The notes beneath the pieces were generated by a model. That model saw nothing but the letters and a program-made list of their open reading frames with translations, was not told where the DNA came from and searched no databases. This document shows, piece after piece, positions 1 to 8,743 of a DNA stretch of 64,000 bases. This stretch comes from UA16 sp905478895 (GTDB lineage: Bacteria > Bacteroidota > Bacteroidia > Flavobacteriales_D > Sanyastnellaceae), in the NCBI GenBank assembly GCA_943788495.1, contig CALSQO010000001.1, positions 682,001 to 746,000 of the forward strand. The letters are read 5' to 3'. Made by a program: the position numbers and the translations under genes. The first letter of the stretch is position 1; each line of letters begins with the position of its first letter.

Positions 1-357
1 CAGATGGAAGAAGGCTGGGAGTCGTCGGTAGGTGACGGAGGCAACAAGCTGAGCGGCGGCCAACGCCAACGCCTGAGCATCGCCCGAGCGCTGCACAAGG
101 ACCCTCCGGTTTTGCTTTTGGATGAGGCGACATCTGCGTTAGACACAGAGTCCGAGCATGCTGTGCAGCAGGCAATCAATCGCCTGATGGAAGGCAGAAC
201 GACATTGGTTGTCGCCCATCGGTTGAGTACGATACGCCATGCGGATCGAATTGTAGTGCTGGACCAGGGCAATATTGTAGAGGAGGGAGACCATGAAGCC
301 TTAATGGCGCGAAAAGGAATGTACCATCGATTGGTATCCATGCAAGACCTGAAGTAA
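1..357 (+). CDS. ABC exporter ATP-binding domain, C-terminal fragment
   Basis: This is the C-terminal end (118 residues) of an MsbA-like ABC exporter half-transporter; the rest lies left of the window, and the reading frame is already open at base 1. It shows the ABC signature LSGGQRQR, Walker B VLLLDEATSALD and the switch histidine in VVAHRLS, in the usual order. The family couples ATP hydrolysis to export of lipids, drugs or peptides across the inner membrane; the substrate cannot be inferred from this part. Its TAA stop overlaps the ATG of the DUF983 gene by one base (TAATG), so the two are probably translationally coupled. Confidence 0.9.
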   Translation, partial: QMEEGWESSVGDGGNKLSGGQRQRLSIARALHKDPPVLLLDEATSALDTESEHAVQQAINRLMEGRTTLVVAHRLSTIRHADRIVVLDQGNIVEEGDHEALMARKGMYHRLVSMQDLK

Positions 358-758
358 TGGCGAAAAAGAGGACCACCGGAGTTGGCGCGATGATGCGCGG
401 ACAATGCCCAAGGTGCCGTGAAGGGAAGATATTCGTATCGGCTCGGGCGTACCGATGGGATAAGATCACAGCAATGCCCGATGCTTGTCCCGTATGCGGG
501 GAAGACTTTTTGCGGGAGCCGGGATTTTACTTTGGTGCGGCTTACGTGTCATACGCTCTAACTGTTGCCCTTTGGGTATCGGTTTTTGTGGCCTTGACGT
601 GCTTGAATTGGTGGGGCCTGATGGCGTTTTCATTTTTCGAAGATGTGGGCTTGTTTCTGACCACTGGCATTGTTCTCCTGATCTTTCTTTTGCCTATGAT
701 TGCGCGGCTCAGTCGTTCCATGTGGCTGCACATGATGACCCGCCGGCATCGAAAGTGA
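357..758 (+). CDS. DUF983 family membrane protein
   Basis: This 133-residue protein carries two CxxC pairs (CPRC near residue 18, CPVC near 46), followed by the conserved PGFYFGAAYVSY stretch and two hydrophobic segments (about residues 65-85 and 97-115). This arrangement is typical of DUF983, a family of small zinc-ribbon-like inner-membrane proteins of unknown function common in Bacteroidota and Alphaproteobacteria. The start overlaps the stop of the upstream ABC exporter gene by one base, suggesting joint expression. Zinc binding is inferred from the cysteine pairs only. Confidence 0.85.
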   Translation: MAKKRTTGVGAMMRGQCPRCREGKIFVSARAYRWDKITAMPDACPVCGEDFLREPGFYFGAAYVSYALTVALWVSVFVALTCLNWWGLMAFSFFEDVGLFLTTGIVLLIFLLPMIARLSRSMWLHMMTRRHRK

Positions 759-797
759 TCAGGGAAAGCAGATCAAAAAAAAGAGTGTAAAAAATCA

Positions 798-825
798 AAG
801 GGGCCCCTCCGTTGAGGGACCCCTT
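798..825 (-). terminator. Terminator-like hairpin between convergent genes
   Basis: Two 12-nt arms around a CGTT loop pair at 11 of 12 positions. Read on the minus strand the hairpin is followed by TTTGATTTTTT, as expected for an intrinsic terminator of the minus-strand DAHP synthase gene. On the plus strand the following bases are not T-rich, so it acts mainly leftward. Confidence 0.6.
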
Positions 826-969
826 CTCACCAAATCGCCTGATTCATAAACGCTCAATTCGAGCGTGGCAAAACCAAAACCATCTCCCTTTACGTGGGGA
901 GTTCAATTTTAGTTTCAGTTTTCTCGAAAAAAACCAGAAAAAATTTATAAATACCTGATTTACAGATGT

Positions 970-2088
970 TTATGACCTTGATATTTTTGAGGTCATCTCT
1001 TCATTTTGAACGCGGATGCTTTCCTTGTGTACCTGTTCAAGGAAATTTTGAATGAATTCTGGACTGAGTCCGGCTCGCGTAGCCCACTTTTCTCGTGTAT
1101 CAAATACTTCCTTCCATCGCTCCATCTGCAAGATGGTCATTCCTTTTTCCCATTTGTGCAATCCGATTTGCCGGGCAAGATCCATCCGGGCATGCAGCAG
1201 CTCGATGAATTGTTCGTCGATGGAATCCATTTGTAACCTCAAGGCCGTCAAGTCCGCAGATGAAATCTTCGGCGCGGAGGCACTTCGGATGGTGAGGGAT
1301 TCGATCAAATCACCGAAAGCCGCTGGCGTGAGTTGTTGGTTGGCATCACTCAGAGCATTTTGTGGATCGGGATGTGTTTCGAGCATCAGTCCATCCATCC
1401 CCAGGTCCATGGCCTTTTGCGCGACAGGATGCAGCAGGGAACGGTTGCCGGCAATGTGACTCGGATCGCAGATGATGGGGACTTCAGGCATGGCCATTTT
1501 GAGTCCGATGGCAATTTCCCACATAGGGGCATTGCGGTATTCTTTTTGACCGTATTGGCTGAACCCGCGATGGATTGCCCAGACCGGGCCTTCGACAGTG
1601 GAACGCACACGTTCAATGGCACCCATCCATAATGACAAATCGGCGTGCATCGGGTTTTTTACAAAAATGGGAACGTTTGTGCCTTTCAGTGCATCGGCGA
1701 TTTCCTGAACGGCAAATGGACTGACGGAAGTTCGGGCGCCAATCCACAAGACATCAACACCAGCATTTAAGCACGCTTCAACGTGTTGGGCGTTGGCAAC
1801 TTCGGTTGCAATTGGGAGTCCGGAGGCCTCACGCGCTTTGACCATCCATTGCAGGGCCACTGAACCTTTTCCTTCGAATCCATTGGGGCGTGTGCGGGGT
1901 TTCCAGATTCCAGCTCGCAGGATGTGAACACCTCGTTTGGCTAGCTCCTTGGCCGTGTTCACAACTTGTTCCTCTGACTCAGCGCTGCAAGGACCGCTAA
2001 TGAGAAGTGGCCGCTGCACCTGGGCAAGGCCGTCTACGACCGATCGCAAATTGATGGTGTTGTTCGTTACCACGGATGCAAGATACAC
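970..2088 (-). CDS. Bifunctional DAHP synthase / chorismate mutase type II
   Basis: The N-terminal ~265 residues are a DAHP synthase of the KDO8P-synthase-like class: GPCSAES (metal-binding Cys), RAGIWKPRTRP, and DPSHIAGNR with the metal-ligand His. Residues ~275-360 form an AroQ chorismate mutase domain (LRLQMDSIDEQFIELLHARM). The protein therefore joins the first step of the shikimate pathway (PEP + erythrose-4-phosphate to DAHP) to the branch-point step chorismate to prephenate, a fusion common in Bacteroidota that allows feedback control by prephenate. The annotated start is GTG at 2088. A TATCTTGC element (2078-2085) lies exactly 4 nt before another in-frame GTG at 2073, which may be the true start (367 residues). 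Confidence 0.93.
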   Translation of the reverse strand: MYLASVVTNNTINLRSVVDGLAQVQRPLLISGPCSAESEEQVVNTAKELAKRGVHILRAGIWKPRTRPNGFEGKGSVALQWMVKAREASGLPIATEVANAQHVEACLNAGVDVLWIGARTSVSPFAVQEIADALKGTNVPIFVKNPMHADLSLWMGAIERVRSTVEGPVWAIHRGFSQYGQKEYRNAPMWEIAIGLKMAMPEVPIICDPSHIAGNRSLLHPVAQKAMDLGMDGLMLETHPDPQNALSDANQQLTPAAFGDLIESLTIRSASAPKISSADLTALRLQMDSIDEQFIELLHARMDLARQIGLHKWEKGMTILQMERWKEVFDTREKWATRAGLSPEFIQNFLEQVHKESIRVQNEEMTSKISRS

Positions 2089-2225
2089 AGGGAATGTGGC
2101 TTAAGGGGTGAAATCATGATAACTCGAGCCGTCAGGTGCTCAAAGTTCTCAGTTGATGGCTCAAGTCGAAATCCCCCGTTTTTCCACCCTCGAGCTGGGT
2201 CGAGCATTTTTCCATGCTTGCAAGT

Positions 2226-2306
2226 ACCCGGAACTGGATTCGAACCAGCACGCCCGAAGGCACAGCCTTCTGAGGACTGCGCGTCTACCAATTTCGCCAC
2301 CCGGGT
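2226..2306 (-). tRNA. tRNA-Leu (anticodon CAG)
   Basis: The cloverleaf folds by eye: acceptor ACCCGGG pairs with TCCGGGT, D-arm GCG...CGC with AATTGGTAGA, anticodon stem CAGTC/GGCTG with loop CTCAGAA (anticodon CAG, reads CUG), a long variable arm typical of class II tRNAs, and a T-loop TTCGAAT. CCA is not encoded. It is the last of three tRNAs read leftward. Confidence 0.95.
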
Positions 2307-2317
2307 AGGTGTGAAGT

Positions 2318-2400
2318 GCCCAGAGCGGGACTCGAACCCGCACGCCCTAACGGACACATGGCCCTCAACCATGCCTGTCTACCAATTTCAGCACCTGGGC
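2318..2400 (-). tRNA. tRNA-Leu (anticodon GAG)
   Basis: The acceptor GCCCAGG/TCTGGGC, D-arm CTG...CAG with AATTGGTAGA, anticodon stem CATGG/CCATG with loop TTGAGGG (anticodon GAG, reads CUC and CUU), long variable arm and T-loop TTCGAGT all fold. CCA is not encoded. It lies 11 nt upstream of tRNA-Leu(CAG) and shares its orientation. Confidence 0.95.
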
Positions 2401-2408
2401 AGTGCATT

Positions 2409-2439
2409 AAAAAGGGTGCCCTTGACACCCTCTTTTTTT
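2409..2439 (-). terminator. Terminator-like hairpin inside the tRNA cluster
   Basis: A 6-bp stem AGGGTG/CACCCT with a 7-nt loop is flanked by A and T runs, so it resembles an intrinsic terminator in either direction. On the minus strand it sits between tRNA-Lys and tRNA-Leu(GAG) and is followed by TTTTT. It could cause partial termination within the cluster or be a processing structure. Confidence 0.4.
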
Positions 2440-2441
2440 GT

Positions 2442-2514
2442 AACCCCTCTGGGACTCGAACCCAGGACCCTCTCATTAAAAGTGAGATGCTCTAACCAGC
2501 TGAGCTAAGGAGTC
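2442..2514 (-). tRNA. tRNA-Lys (anticodon TTT)
   Basis: A 73-nt class I cloverleaf: acceptor GACTCCT/AGGGGTT, D-arm GCTC...GAGC, anticodon stem TCTCA/TGAGA with loop CTTTTAA (anticodon TTT, reads AAA and AAG), T-arm CTGGG-TTCGAGT-CCCAG. CCA is not encoded. It is the first tRNA downstream of the TATCTTTG promoter at 2536-2564. Confidence 0.95.
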
Positions 2515-2535
2515 ATTTTCCCTCGTTTGGGGGGG

Positions 2536-2564
2536 CAAAGATAGACAGATTTTTTATCCGGCAA
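2536..2564 (-). promoter_or_regulatory. Promoter of the tRNA cluster (TTG-N18-TATCTTTG)
   Basis: Read leftward, TTG (2564-2562) is followed after 18 nt by TATCTTTG (2543-2536), a full match to the Bacteroidota -7 element TAnnTTTG with near-consensus spacing to the -33 TTG. It ends 21 nt before the 5' end of tRNA-Lys. Confidence 0.6.
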
Positions 2565-2676
2565 TTGCACCTGCTGCAAAATCTTGCCTCCTCGTTCATA
2601 AACCACCGTATTCGCTGCAACCTTGTGCAGGTTCTCCTTGTTATCTTTACCACGAAACAACCTGAAACCTTTTCGC

Positions 2677-3087
2677 ATGAACCTGCTCATTCTTGCCTTC
2701 ATCATTTCATCTGGAACGCAGCAATCAAATGCTGCAAATGCCGAAGCTCCGGGTATACACGTTTCACACGGTCACGTCTCCTACGCTAACTGGGAGGGAT
2801 GGCAACAGGATGAAAAAAGAATGGCCTGGTGGTTTGAGAATGGATGGTCATTGGTTCAGGGGGCAAAGCCAGGGATGAAAGAATTATCTCCAGACAATAT
2901 TGCCGCATTGGATCGGACCGATTTCAATCCCTTGATGTTCAATTTGACTCCCGATGCTAAAATGCATCAGTCTTGGTCGATAAACAGAGAGGTGACCTTA
3001 ACCCTCTTTAGTCTGGCACGATGCGAACAACTTTACCAGCGTCATCTGGTGAATCAAGCTTCAGCCCAATTGCAAAAAAGCCATTGA
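2677..3087 (+). CDS. Small secreted protein of unknown function
   Basis: A 136-residue protein starting with a probable signal peptide (MNLLILAFIISSGTQQSNA, cleavage near residue 19). The mature part is rich in Trp, His and Asn (WEGWQQDEKRMAWWFENGW) and has no family I recognise. An upstream extension to 2623 is possible, but it would put 18 polar residues ahead of the signal peptide, so the ATG at 2677 is preferred; a TATCTTTA promoter-like element sits at about 2641. The gene ends 4 nt before the large secreted protein at 3092 and is probably in one operon with it. Confidence 0.6.
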   Translation: MNLLILAFIISSGTQQSNAANAEAPGIHVSHGHVSYANWEGWQQDEKRMAWWFENGWSLVQGAKPGMKELSPDNIAALDRTDFNPLMFNLTPDAKMHQSWSINREVTLTLFSLARCEQLYQRHLVNQASAQLQKSH

Positions 3088-3091
3088 ACCC

Positions 3092-5482
3092 ATGTTAAAG
3101 CGAAATTTTTTAAAGTTTAGCGTAGCCCTTTTACTCATAATCGGTGCGGCTTTGAGTGGTCGGTCACAGGAGACGGCCATTTCCAACACGACGCTTGAAA
3201 CCTGCCAAGGCTTTCTTGTCGATACAGGACTTAGTGCGGGAGATTATGGTCCCAATGAGGACATCACCATGACCATCTGTCCTGAAGCACCCGAAACCAT
3301 TATCACGCTTTATTTTGCCCTTGCTGACCTTGGAGAAGGAGATATCATGCAAGTTTTTGATGGCCCAGATGATTCAGCGCCAATTTTAGGCACGTACGAG
3401 GGGTATGACCTGCAAGGTTTGGAATTGTTCGCTTCGGCGGATAATCCCGGAGGCTGCTTGACCCTTCATTTCACATCGAATGACGCTGGACCTGGGAATT
3501 TCGTTGCGGAAATGAGTTGCGGGTATCCCTGTGAAAGACCATTTGCTGTTGTTGAAAGCGGAGAGCCTGTGCCTCACTTAGCATGTGTCGGTGAAGAAAT
3601 CTCATTCGATGGCCTTGGCTCAACATCAGCAGATGGATTCGATATTGTGTCTTGGGAATGGGATTTCGATGATGGAACCATCAGCAATGATGTTGGTGTT
3701 GCCAGCCATGCTTATGATGCTCCTGGCGCGTACAAGGTGCAATTATTCATAGCTGACGATAACATCACGGAGGATGATCCTGACGGTTGCGCGAATAACA
3801 ATTTAGTCGACCACTTGGTCCTCGTTTCGACGGAACCGGACTGGTCGGGTACCTCCCTCGATGCCACGGTATGCTCGGGACAATTGTTTCCATTGGATGG
3901 GGCGGTCCAGGGCACAACATATGACTCCGAGCCATCGGGAGATTTTGGAGGAGGCCTATTCATACCGGATGATCAATCCCAATGCTTCAACGCGGAGTTG
4001 ACATTTACGGCTTTTTCCCCTGGCGCCATCATCGAGAATGCAAACGCCGATATTGTTGATTTTTTCATCAACTTCGAGCACAGCTTCATGGGAGATTTGA
4101 CCATCACCTTCATTTGTCCAAATGGTCAAAGCATGGCAGTCCACCAGCAAGGTGGAGGAGGAGCGAATTTGGGTGTGCCGGATCAAATGGACGGCACTGG
4201 ACCCGGCACGGGATGGGATTATTTCTGGTCTCCGTTGGCGACAAATGGCACTTGGGCAGATAATGCGGGATTCGGTGGTCAATTGGCTTCCGATACGTAT
4301 GAATCCGCCCAGCCATTTACTTTGTTGGAAGGTTGTCCATTGAATGGGACATGGGAAATAGAAGTGTGCGATTCATGGGGAGCGGATGACGGCTACATAT
4401 TTGAATGGAATGTCAATTTCAATCCAGAATTATACCCAGAGCCCATCGTCTTTACGCCGGTTTTTGGAATGGACTGCGACAGTGCATCGTGGGATGGGCC
4501 GAACATCTATGATGAAAGTGAGGATTGCAATGAAATCACCCTTGTGGCGGTGGAGTCAGGTACTTATACCTATACGGCTACGAATAACTTTGGCTGCACA
4601 TTCAGCACGGATGTGGACCTGACGGTCGTTCAAGGGCCAGAAGTTGAAATTGAAACCCCAGCGGGTTTTTGCGGATCACCTGTTTCATTGATCGGCAACG
4701 TGTTGAATCAGGAACCGGGATTTAATTATTCATACGAATGGTCCCCGGCTGATTTGGTCAATGGAAACGGTGCCAATGTCAATGTTGATGGGCTCACCCA
4801 GGACACGGTGATGACCTTGCTGGTCACGGTAACAGGCGGTGATTTGGACAATTGTGAGGTGGCACAAAATGTTGAAGTGGATTTCATTCCACCTCCCAAC
4901 GGAGTCAATGCCAGCGCCGAAGTGTGTCCCGATGATGCGGTGCAGCTCGTATCCTTGAATTTTGCGAATGATGGTTTGAGTGAATCCGACTTTACCTATG
5001 ACTGGCAATTCGAAGGCGAAACGGTTGGGACGGGAGCGGTGCTCAATGCGAGCGAACCAGGGGAATATGAAGTGTTGATCACGATGGCACCACCGTGCAC
5101 ATGGACAACCACTAGTTTTTTTGACGTAGAAGAAGACATTTGTGAACTCACCATTCCCAATGTCATCTCGCCGAATGGGCCAGGACAATGGGATGCATTG
5201 AACGACGCATTCTACGTGGAAGGGTTGGATAGCGATCGATACAACGGCAGCACTATTCGAATCTACAACCGCTGGGGACAGTTGATGTATACAAGCAACA
5301 ACTTTGGAAAGTCATCGGGTTGGAAGCCCACTCCAGATGAAGCTGCGGAAGGCACGTATTACTATGTCTTGGGCATCGCTCGGACCGATTCGGATTTGAT
5401 CATCAATGATGTCAATGGTCAGACCATTGACGAAGGAGAGGGATTCAAATACATCAATGGGGCATTCGCATTGGTGCGTTGA
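3092..5482 (+). CDS. T9SS-secreted CUB-like/PKD/P-domain protein, type B sorting tail
   Basis: A 796-residue surface protein. Order seen: signal peptide (1-25), a CUB-like domain (about 35-150, with DIMQVFDGPDDSAPILGTY), a PKD domain (about 150-245, with WEWDFDDGT), a proprotein-convertase P-like domain (about 290-445, with FEHSFMGDLTITFICPNG and WEIEVCDSWGADDGY), further Ig-like stretches, and a C-terminal gliding-motility/type B sorting domain (NVISPNG, YNRWGQLMYTS, GTYYYVLGI). No catalytic protease domain is present, so it is more likely an adhesin than an enzyme. Export by the type IX system is inferred from the tail. Confidence 0.85.
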   Translation: MLKRNFLKFSVALLLIIGAALSGRSQETAISNTTLETCQGFLVDTGLSAGDYGPNEDITMTICPEAPETIITLYFALADLGEGDIMQVFDGPDDSAPILGTYEGYDLQGLELFASADNPGGCLTLHFTSNDAGPGNFVAEMSCGYPCERPFAVVESGEPVPHLACVGEEISFDGLGSTSADGFDIVSWEWDFDDGTISNDVGVASHAYDAPGAYKVQLFIADDNITEDDPDGCANNNLVDHLVLVSTEPDWSGTSLDATVCSGQLFPLDGAVQGTTYDSEPSGDFGGGLFIPDDQSQCFNAELTFTAFSPGAIIENANADIVDFFINFEHSFMGDLTITFICPNGQSMAVHQQGGGGANLGVPDQMDGTGPGTGWDYFWSPLATNGTWADNAGFGGQLASDTYESAQPFTLLEGCPLNGTWEIEVCDSWGADDGYIFEWNVNFNPELYPEPIVFTPVFGMDCDSASWDGPNIYDESEDCNEITLVAVESGTYTYTATNNFGCTFSTDVDLTVVQGPEVEIETPAGFCGSPVSLIGNVLNQEPGFNYSYEWSPADLVNGNGANVNVDGLTQDTVMTLLVTVTGGDLDNCEVAQNVEVDFIPPPNGVNASAEVCPDDAVQLVSLNFANDGLSESDFTYDWQFEGETVGTGAVLNASEPGEYEVLITMAPPCTWTTTSFFDVEEDICELTIPNVISPNGPGQWDALNDAFYVEGLDSDRYNGSTIRIYNRWGQLMYTSNNFGKSSGWKPTPDEAAEGTYYYVLGIARTDSDLIINDVNGQTIDEGEGFKYINGAFALVR

Positions 5483-5503
5483 TTTCAGACGAGCAGCGCG
5501 AAG

Positions 5504-7447
5504 ATGAATGGGGCAATCGAAGAACTGGGTAAGATAGCCGAGGCCCTTGTTTACGAGCAACGAGAGGAGGAAAAGCGTTTGGCTGCAGTCATCGAAGGCA
5601 AGTCCCTGCGCATTCGACGCAGCGAAGGCGTGACGTGGTCACCAGTGACCATCGAAGATCAAGACTTTACCTTCGGAGGACGTGTCCGATTGATGGTTAA
5701 AATGCAACACAATGCCGGTCTTACGGGGGCATTTCGCACAGGCTCTCCCGTTTCCATTTACCAGGCCAATGAATCGGGAGCGCCGCAAGTGCCAGCGGAA
5801 GTGCGCATTGGGATTGTGCGAAAGGCGAATGCTGCATCACTGGAAATCATTTTGGACGGAACGCCGCTCGCGGCTGCTGAAACCCATGAACGCTGGACCT
5901 TGGATGCCCGATCGGATGACCGAACCTTTCAGCGCATGGCGCGCGCCCTGAGCCACTGGATCAACACGGATGATGAAGGCGAACAAGGCCTCCGTGATGC
6001 GCTGCTCGATGAGGGTGCCTTGCCCGAAGCGGTTTCGCATGTCCGGCCGCAAATCGCTTTGGTTGGCCCTCCACCAGCCTTAAATGCACAGCAACAGGCT
6101 TGGTTCACCGATGCATTGAACGAACCAGTACTGAGCCTGCTTCATGGCCCCCCCGGCACGGGGAAGACCACAGCTCTTTTGGCCTATGTGGTCGAAATGG
6201 TGCATCGCAAGAAAAGGCTTTTGTTGACGGCTCCAAGCAATGCTGCAGTGGATTTGTTGGTTGCAGGATGCGCAAAACGCGGCATTTCTGCCGTTCGAAT
6301 GGGTCATCCGATGCGTTTGTCGGATGAGGTGCAACGATTCGGTTTGGACATGTTGGTCGAAGCAGACCCCGAATACAAGCAAGTCCGCGATTTGCGAAAG
6401 CGGGCAAAGAAAGCCTGGCAAATTGTGGATCGTTTTCACCGCAATTTTGGAAGCGAACAACGCTCTGAACGAGCGGCTGCTCGTCACGACGCAAAATCGT
6501 TGCAAAAAGAAGCCTTTGAGCTGGAACGTTTCATTGCAGAGCGCATCATTCGCCAAGCCCACGTGGTCTGCGCAACCTTGTCGGGTTCTGCCAGCGAGGC
6601 TTTGGCCACGGAAAAATTCGACTGCGTCATCATTGATGAATCGGGCCAAGCGATGTTGCCCGCTGCATTGATCCCTATGCGCAAGAGCAATCGGTATATC
6701 CTTGCCGGCGATCCGCATCAGCTGCCTCCAGTCATCAAAAGTGACAAAGCGCGAACGATGGGGTTGGACGAGAGTGCACTTGCACGCTTCATGCGCTCAA
6801 AGTCGTGTGCTGAGCGCATCACCCTGCTCACCGAGCAATACCGAATGCATCCTGACATCATGGCACCGTCTTCCGAATGGTTTTATGAAGGACGATTGCA
6901 AGCAGCTCCTGAAATGCTTCTGCATGCGCTTCCTGAAATTCTTCGATGTCCTTGGACCTTCATTGATTCAGCGGGTTGTGGTTTTGATGAGGAGAAAGAG
7001 GAGGGGAGTGCCAGCACTTTCAATGGTGCAGAGGCGGAATTCGTTTTGCAGCGAACACTGGAGATTTTGCAAGCTTGTCCAACCTTTCAAGTGGGAGTCA
7101 TTGCCCCGTATCGCGCTCAAGTGTCCGAATTGATGCGGCAATTTGATGCCTTGGGAGTGCAAGCTGATATGCGCGAGCGTGTTGAGTTCGCAACGGTGGA
7201 TGCTTTTCAAGGTCAAGAACGCGACGCCATTGTGATTTCATTCACTCGCAGCAATTCAGAAGGCGAGGTTGGGTTTTTGAAAGAATACCGCCGGACCAAT
7301 GTCGCAATGACACGGGCGAAGCACCATCTGCTCATGATTGGCGATGGCGCCACGTTGGGCAGTGATTCGTTTTACCACCAGCTCATTGAGCGAGCAGAAG
7401 AATCTCAAGCATATTTCAGCGCTTGGGAATGGCTTTACCCTTCCTGA
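5504..7447 (+). CDS. SF1 DNA2/Upf1-like helicase (IGHMBP2-type AAA domain)
   Basis: A 647-residue superfamily 1B helicase. It shows Walker A GPPGTGKTT near residue 218, motif Ia TAPSNAAVDLL, Walker B as DESGQA, motif III AGDPHQLPPV, motif IV with LTEQYRMHP, motif V TVDAFQGQERD and motif VI NVAMTRAKHHL. The N-terminal ~180 residues resemble the beta-barrel region of IGHMBP2-like proteins. The family unwinds nucleic acid 5' to 3' using ATP; the bacterial role is poorly defined. The 3' end overlaps the convergent DUF4494 gene by 13 bp. Confidence 0.9.
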   Translation: MNGAIEELGKIAEALVYEQREEEKRLAAVIEGKSLRIRRSEGVTWSPVTIEDQDFTFGGRVRLMVKMQHNAGLTGAFRTGSPVSIYQANESGAPQVPAEVRIGIVRKANAASLEIILDGTPLAAAETHERWTLDARSDDRTFQRMARALSHWINTDDEGEQGLRDALLDEGALPEAVSHVRPQIALVGPPPALNAQQQAWFTDALNEPVLSLLHGPPGTGKTTALLAYVVEMVHRKKRLLLTAPSNAAVDLLVAGCAKRGISAVRMGHPMRLSDEVQRFGLDMLVEADPEYKQVRDLRKRAKKAWQIVDRFHRNFGSEQRSERAAARHDAKSLQKEAFELERFIAERIIRQAHVVCATLSGSASEALATEKFDCVIIDESGQAMLPAALIPMRKSNRYILAGDPHQLPPVIKSDKARTMGLDESALARFMRSKSCAERITLLTEQYRMHPDIMAPSSEWFYEGRLQAAPEMLLHALPEILRCPWTFIDSAGCGFDEEKEEGSASTFNGAEAEFVLQRTLEILQACPTFQVGVIAPYRAQVSELMRQFDALGVQADMRERVEFATVDAFQGQERDAIVISFTRSNSEGEVGFLKEYRRTNVAMTRAKHHLLMIGDGATLGSDSFYHQLIERAEESQAYFSAWEWLYPS

Positions 7448-7950
7448 AGTACTTCCGATTCCGCTTCGTCGGTTGTGAATGAACCAACAGGAGCGCCTTC
7501 CACGGCATGGGATCCGCCTTCTTCTTCCAGAGGGAACACTTCTGTGATTTTTTGGAAAACCACAGAAGGGATGACGAATCCAAGTCCAACGTTCGACATG
7601 TGCTTCTGAACCTTGTCGTAAGCATCACGCACATCGCTGGCGGAGAGCAATACGTGCTGATAGGATTCTTTTTCGACCCCTTTTTGCTCATCAAGGCTGG
7701 TCAATGCAATCTTCACTTTGAACCACTTGTCGGCGTCTTCAAATCGAATGACCTCGGACAGATTGGACTTGGTGATTTGTACAATCTCGAAAGGACGAAT
7801 GCCCTCGTTCTCGCAGATTCCCGTCATGCGCGATTCAGCTTCTGTGTAGTTGTAAGCATCCAGTACGAAGGATTCCGTGGCTTTAACTTCGGCACCTTCA
7901 GCATCGTGGCGGACGTACTTGACCTTGCAAGTGAACCAGTGTTTTGTCAT
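7435..7950 (-). CDS. DUF4494 domain-containing protein
   Basis: A 171-residue soluble protein beginning WFTCKVKYVRHDAEGAEVKATE followed by LDAYNYTEAESR, the pattern I associate with DUF4494, a family restricted to Bacteroidota with no assigned function. There is no signal peptide or membrane segment. The start at 7950 is supported by a TATTTTTA element exactly 4 nt upstream. It is convergent with the helicase gene, with a 13-bp tail overlap. Confidence 0.8.
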   Translation of the reverse strand: MTKHWFTCKVKYVRHDAEGAEVKATESFVLDAYNYTEAESRMTGICENEGIRPFEIVQITKSNLSEVIRFEDADKWFKVKIALTSLDEQKGVEKESYQHVLLSASDVRDAYDKVQKHMSNVGLGFVIPSVVFQKITEVFPLEEEGGSHAVEGAPVGSFTTDEAESEVLQEG

Positions 7951-7954
7951 GGGA

Positions 7955-7962
7955 TAAAAATA
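7955..7962 (-). promoter_or_regulatory. -7 promoter element TATTTTTA, 4 nt before the start
   Basis: The element matches TAnnTTTG in all but the last base and is separated from the ATG of the DUF4494 gene by TCCC. This geometry predicts an mRNA that begins at or within one base of the start codon. Confidence 0.45.
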
Positions 7963-8091
7963 CTTTCAGATGACCAACCTTGGGTTGAAAGCAGTCGGTG
8001 TTTCGACGAACATTGAATTCACAATTTGCGTTCAAAAAGAAGTCTTGGGAGATCAAAAGGATGCCCATTGGTGAATTAATTTCATCCCGAG

Positions 8092-8742
8092 ATGAAAGAC
8101 GAATACCGGCACAAAGGCCAGCGAAGGAAGATGATTGATGAGCTGCGCGCTCTTGGAATCACTGATGAAGGAGTTTTGGAGGCGATCGACAGGGTTCCGC
8201 GGCATTTTTTCCTGTCTTCCGCTTTTGAGCAATTTGCCTACCAGAATAAGGCGTTTCAAATTGGCTCCGGCCAAACGATTAGCAAACCACATACGGTGGC
8301 CAAACAGACTGAATTGCTCCAGCTGAGCGCCGGTGAAAAAGTGCTCGAAATTGGAACGGGTAGTGGTTACCAATGCGCTGTACTATGCGCCATGGGCTAC
8401 AAGGTGTTTTCGATTGAACGTCAGCGAAATCTCTTTGAAAAAGCCCGACCATTGCTCGCTGCGATGGGCTTCAAACCCGACCTGTTTTACGGAGATGGCT
8501 ACAAGGGCAAGGCCGTATTTGCACCTTTTGATGGGATCATCGTCACCTGTGGTGCACCCGAAGTGCCTGAAGCGTTGTTGAAGCAACTGAAAATAGGGGG
8601 GCGATTGGTCATTCCGGTTGGTGAGGGAGATACCCAGCGCATGTTTACCCTGACCCGCACGACTGAAGCGGATTTTGTTCGTGAAGAACACGGCGACTTC
8701 GCTTTTGTGCCCATGCTCGCATCTCGCGCGCAGGATAAATGA
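8092..8742 (+). CDS. pcm: Protein-L-isoaspartate O-methyltransferase
   Basis: A 216-residue class I SAM methyltransferase: VPRHFFLSS, GSGQTISKPHTVAKQTELL, motif I VLEIGTGSGYQCAVL, FDGIIVTCGAPEVPEALLKQL and GGRLVIPVG. The family methylates L-isoaspartyl residues in damaged proteins so that they can revert to aspartate. Length and motif order are typical. It is convergent with the downstream TsaC-like gene, with a gap of 1 nt. The preceding 140 nt (7951-8091) hold the DUF4494 promoter and no clear plus-strand element. Confidence 0.95.
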   Translation: MKDEYRHKGQRRKMIDELRALGITDEGVLEAIDRVPRHFFLSSAFEQFAYQNKAFQIGSGQTISKPHTVAKQTELLQLSAGEKVLEIGTGSGYQCAVLCAMGYKVFSIERQRNLFEKARPLLAAMGFKPDLFYGDGYKGKAVFAPFDGIIVTCGAPEVPEALLKQLKIGGRLVIPVGEGDTQRMFTLTRTTEADFVREEHGDFAFVPMLASRAQDK

Positions 8743-8743
8743 T

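Noticed and set aside
2116..2508. A plus-strand frame over the tRNA cluster
   Set aside because: It covers three tRNA genes whose cloverleaves fold completely on the other strand.
7507..8016. A 169-codon plus-strand frame opposite the DUF4494 gene
   Set aside because: The minus-strand gene has a family pattern and a promoter 4 nt upstream; the plus frame has none.
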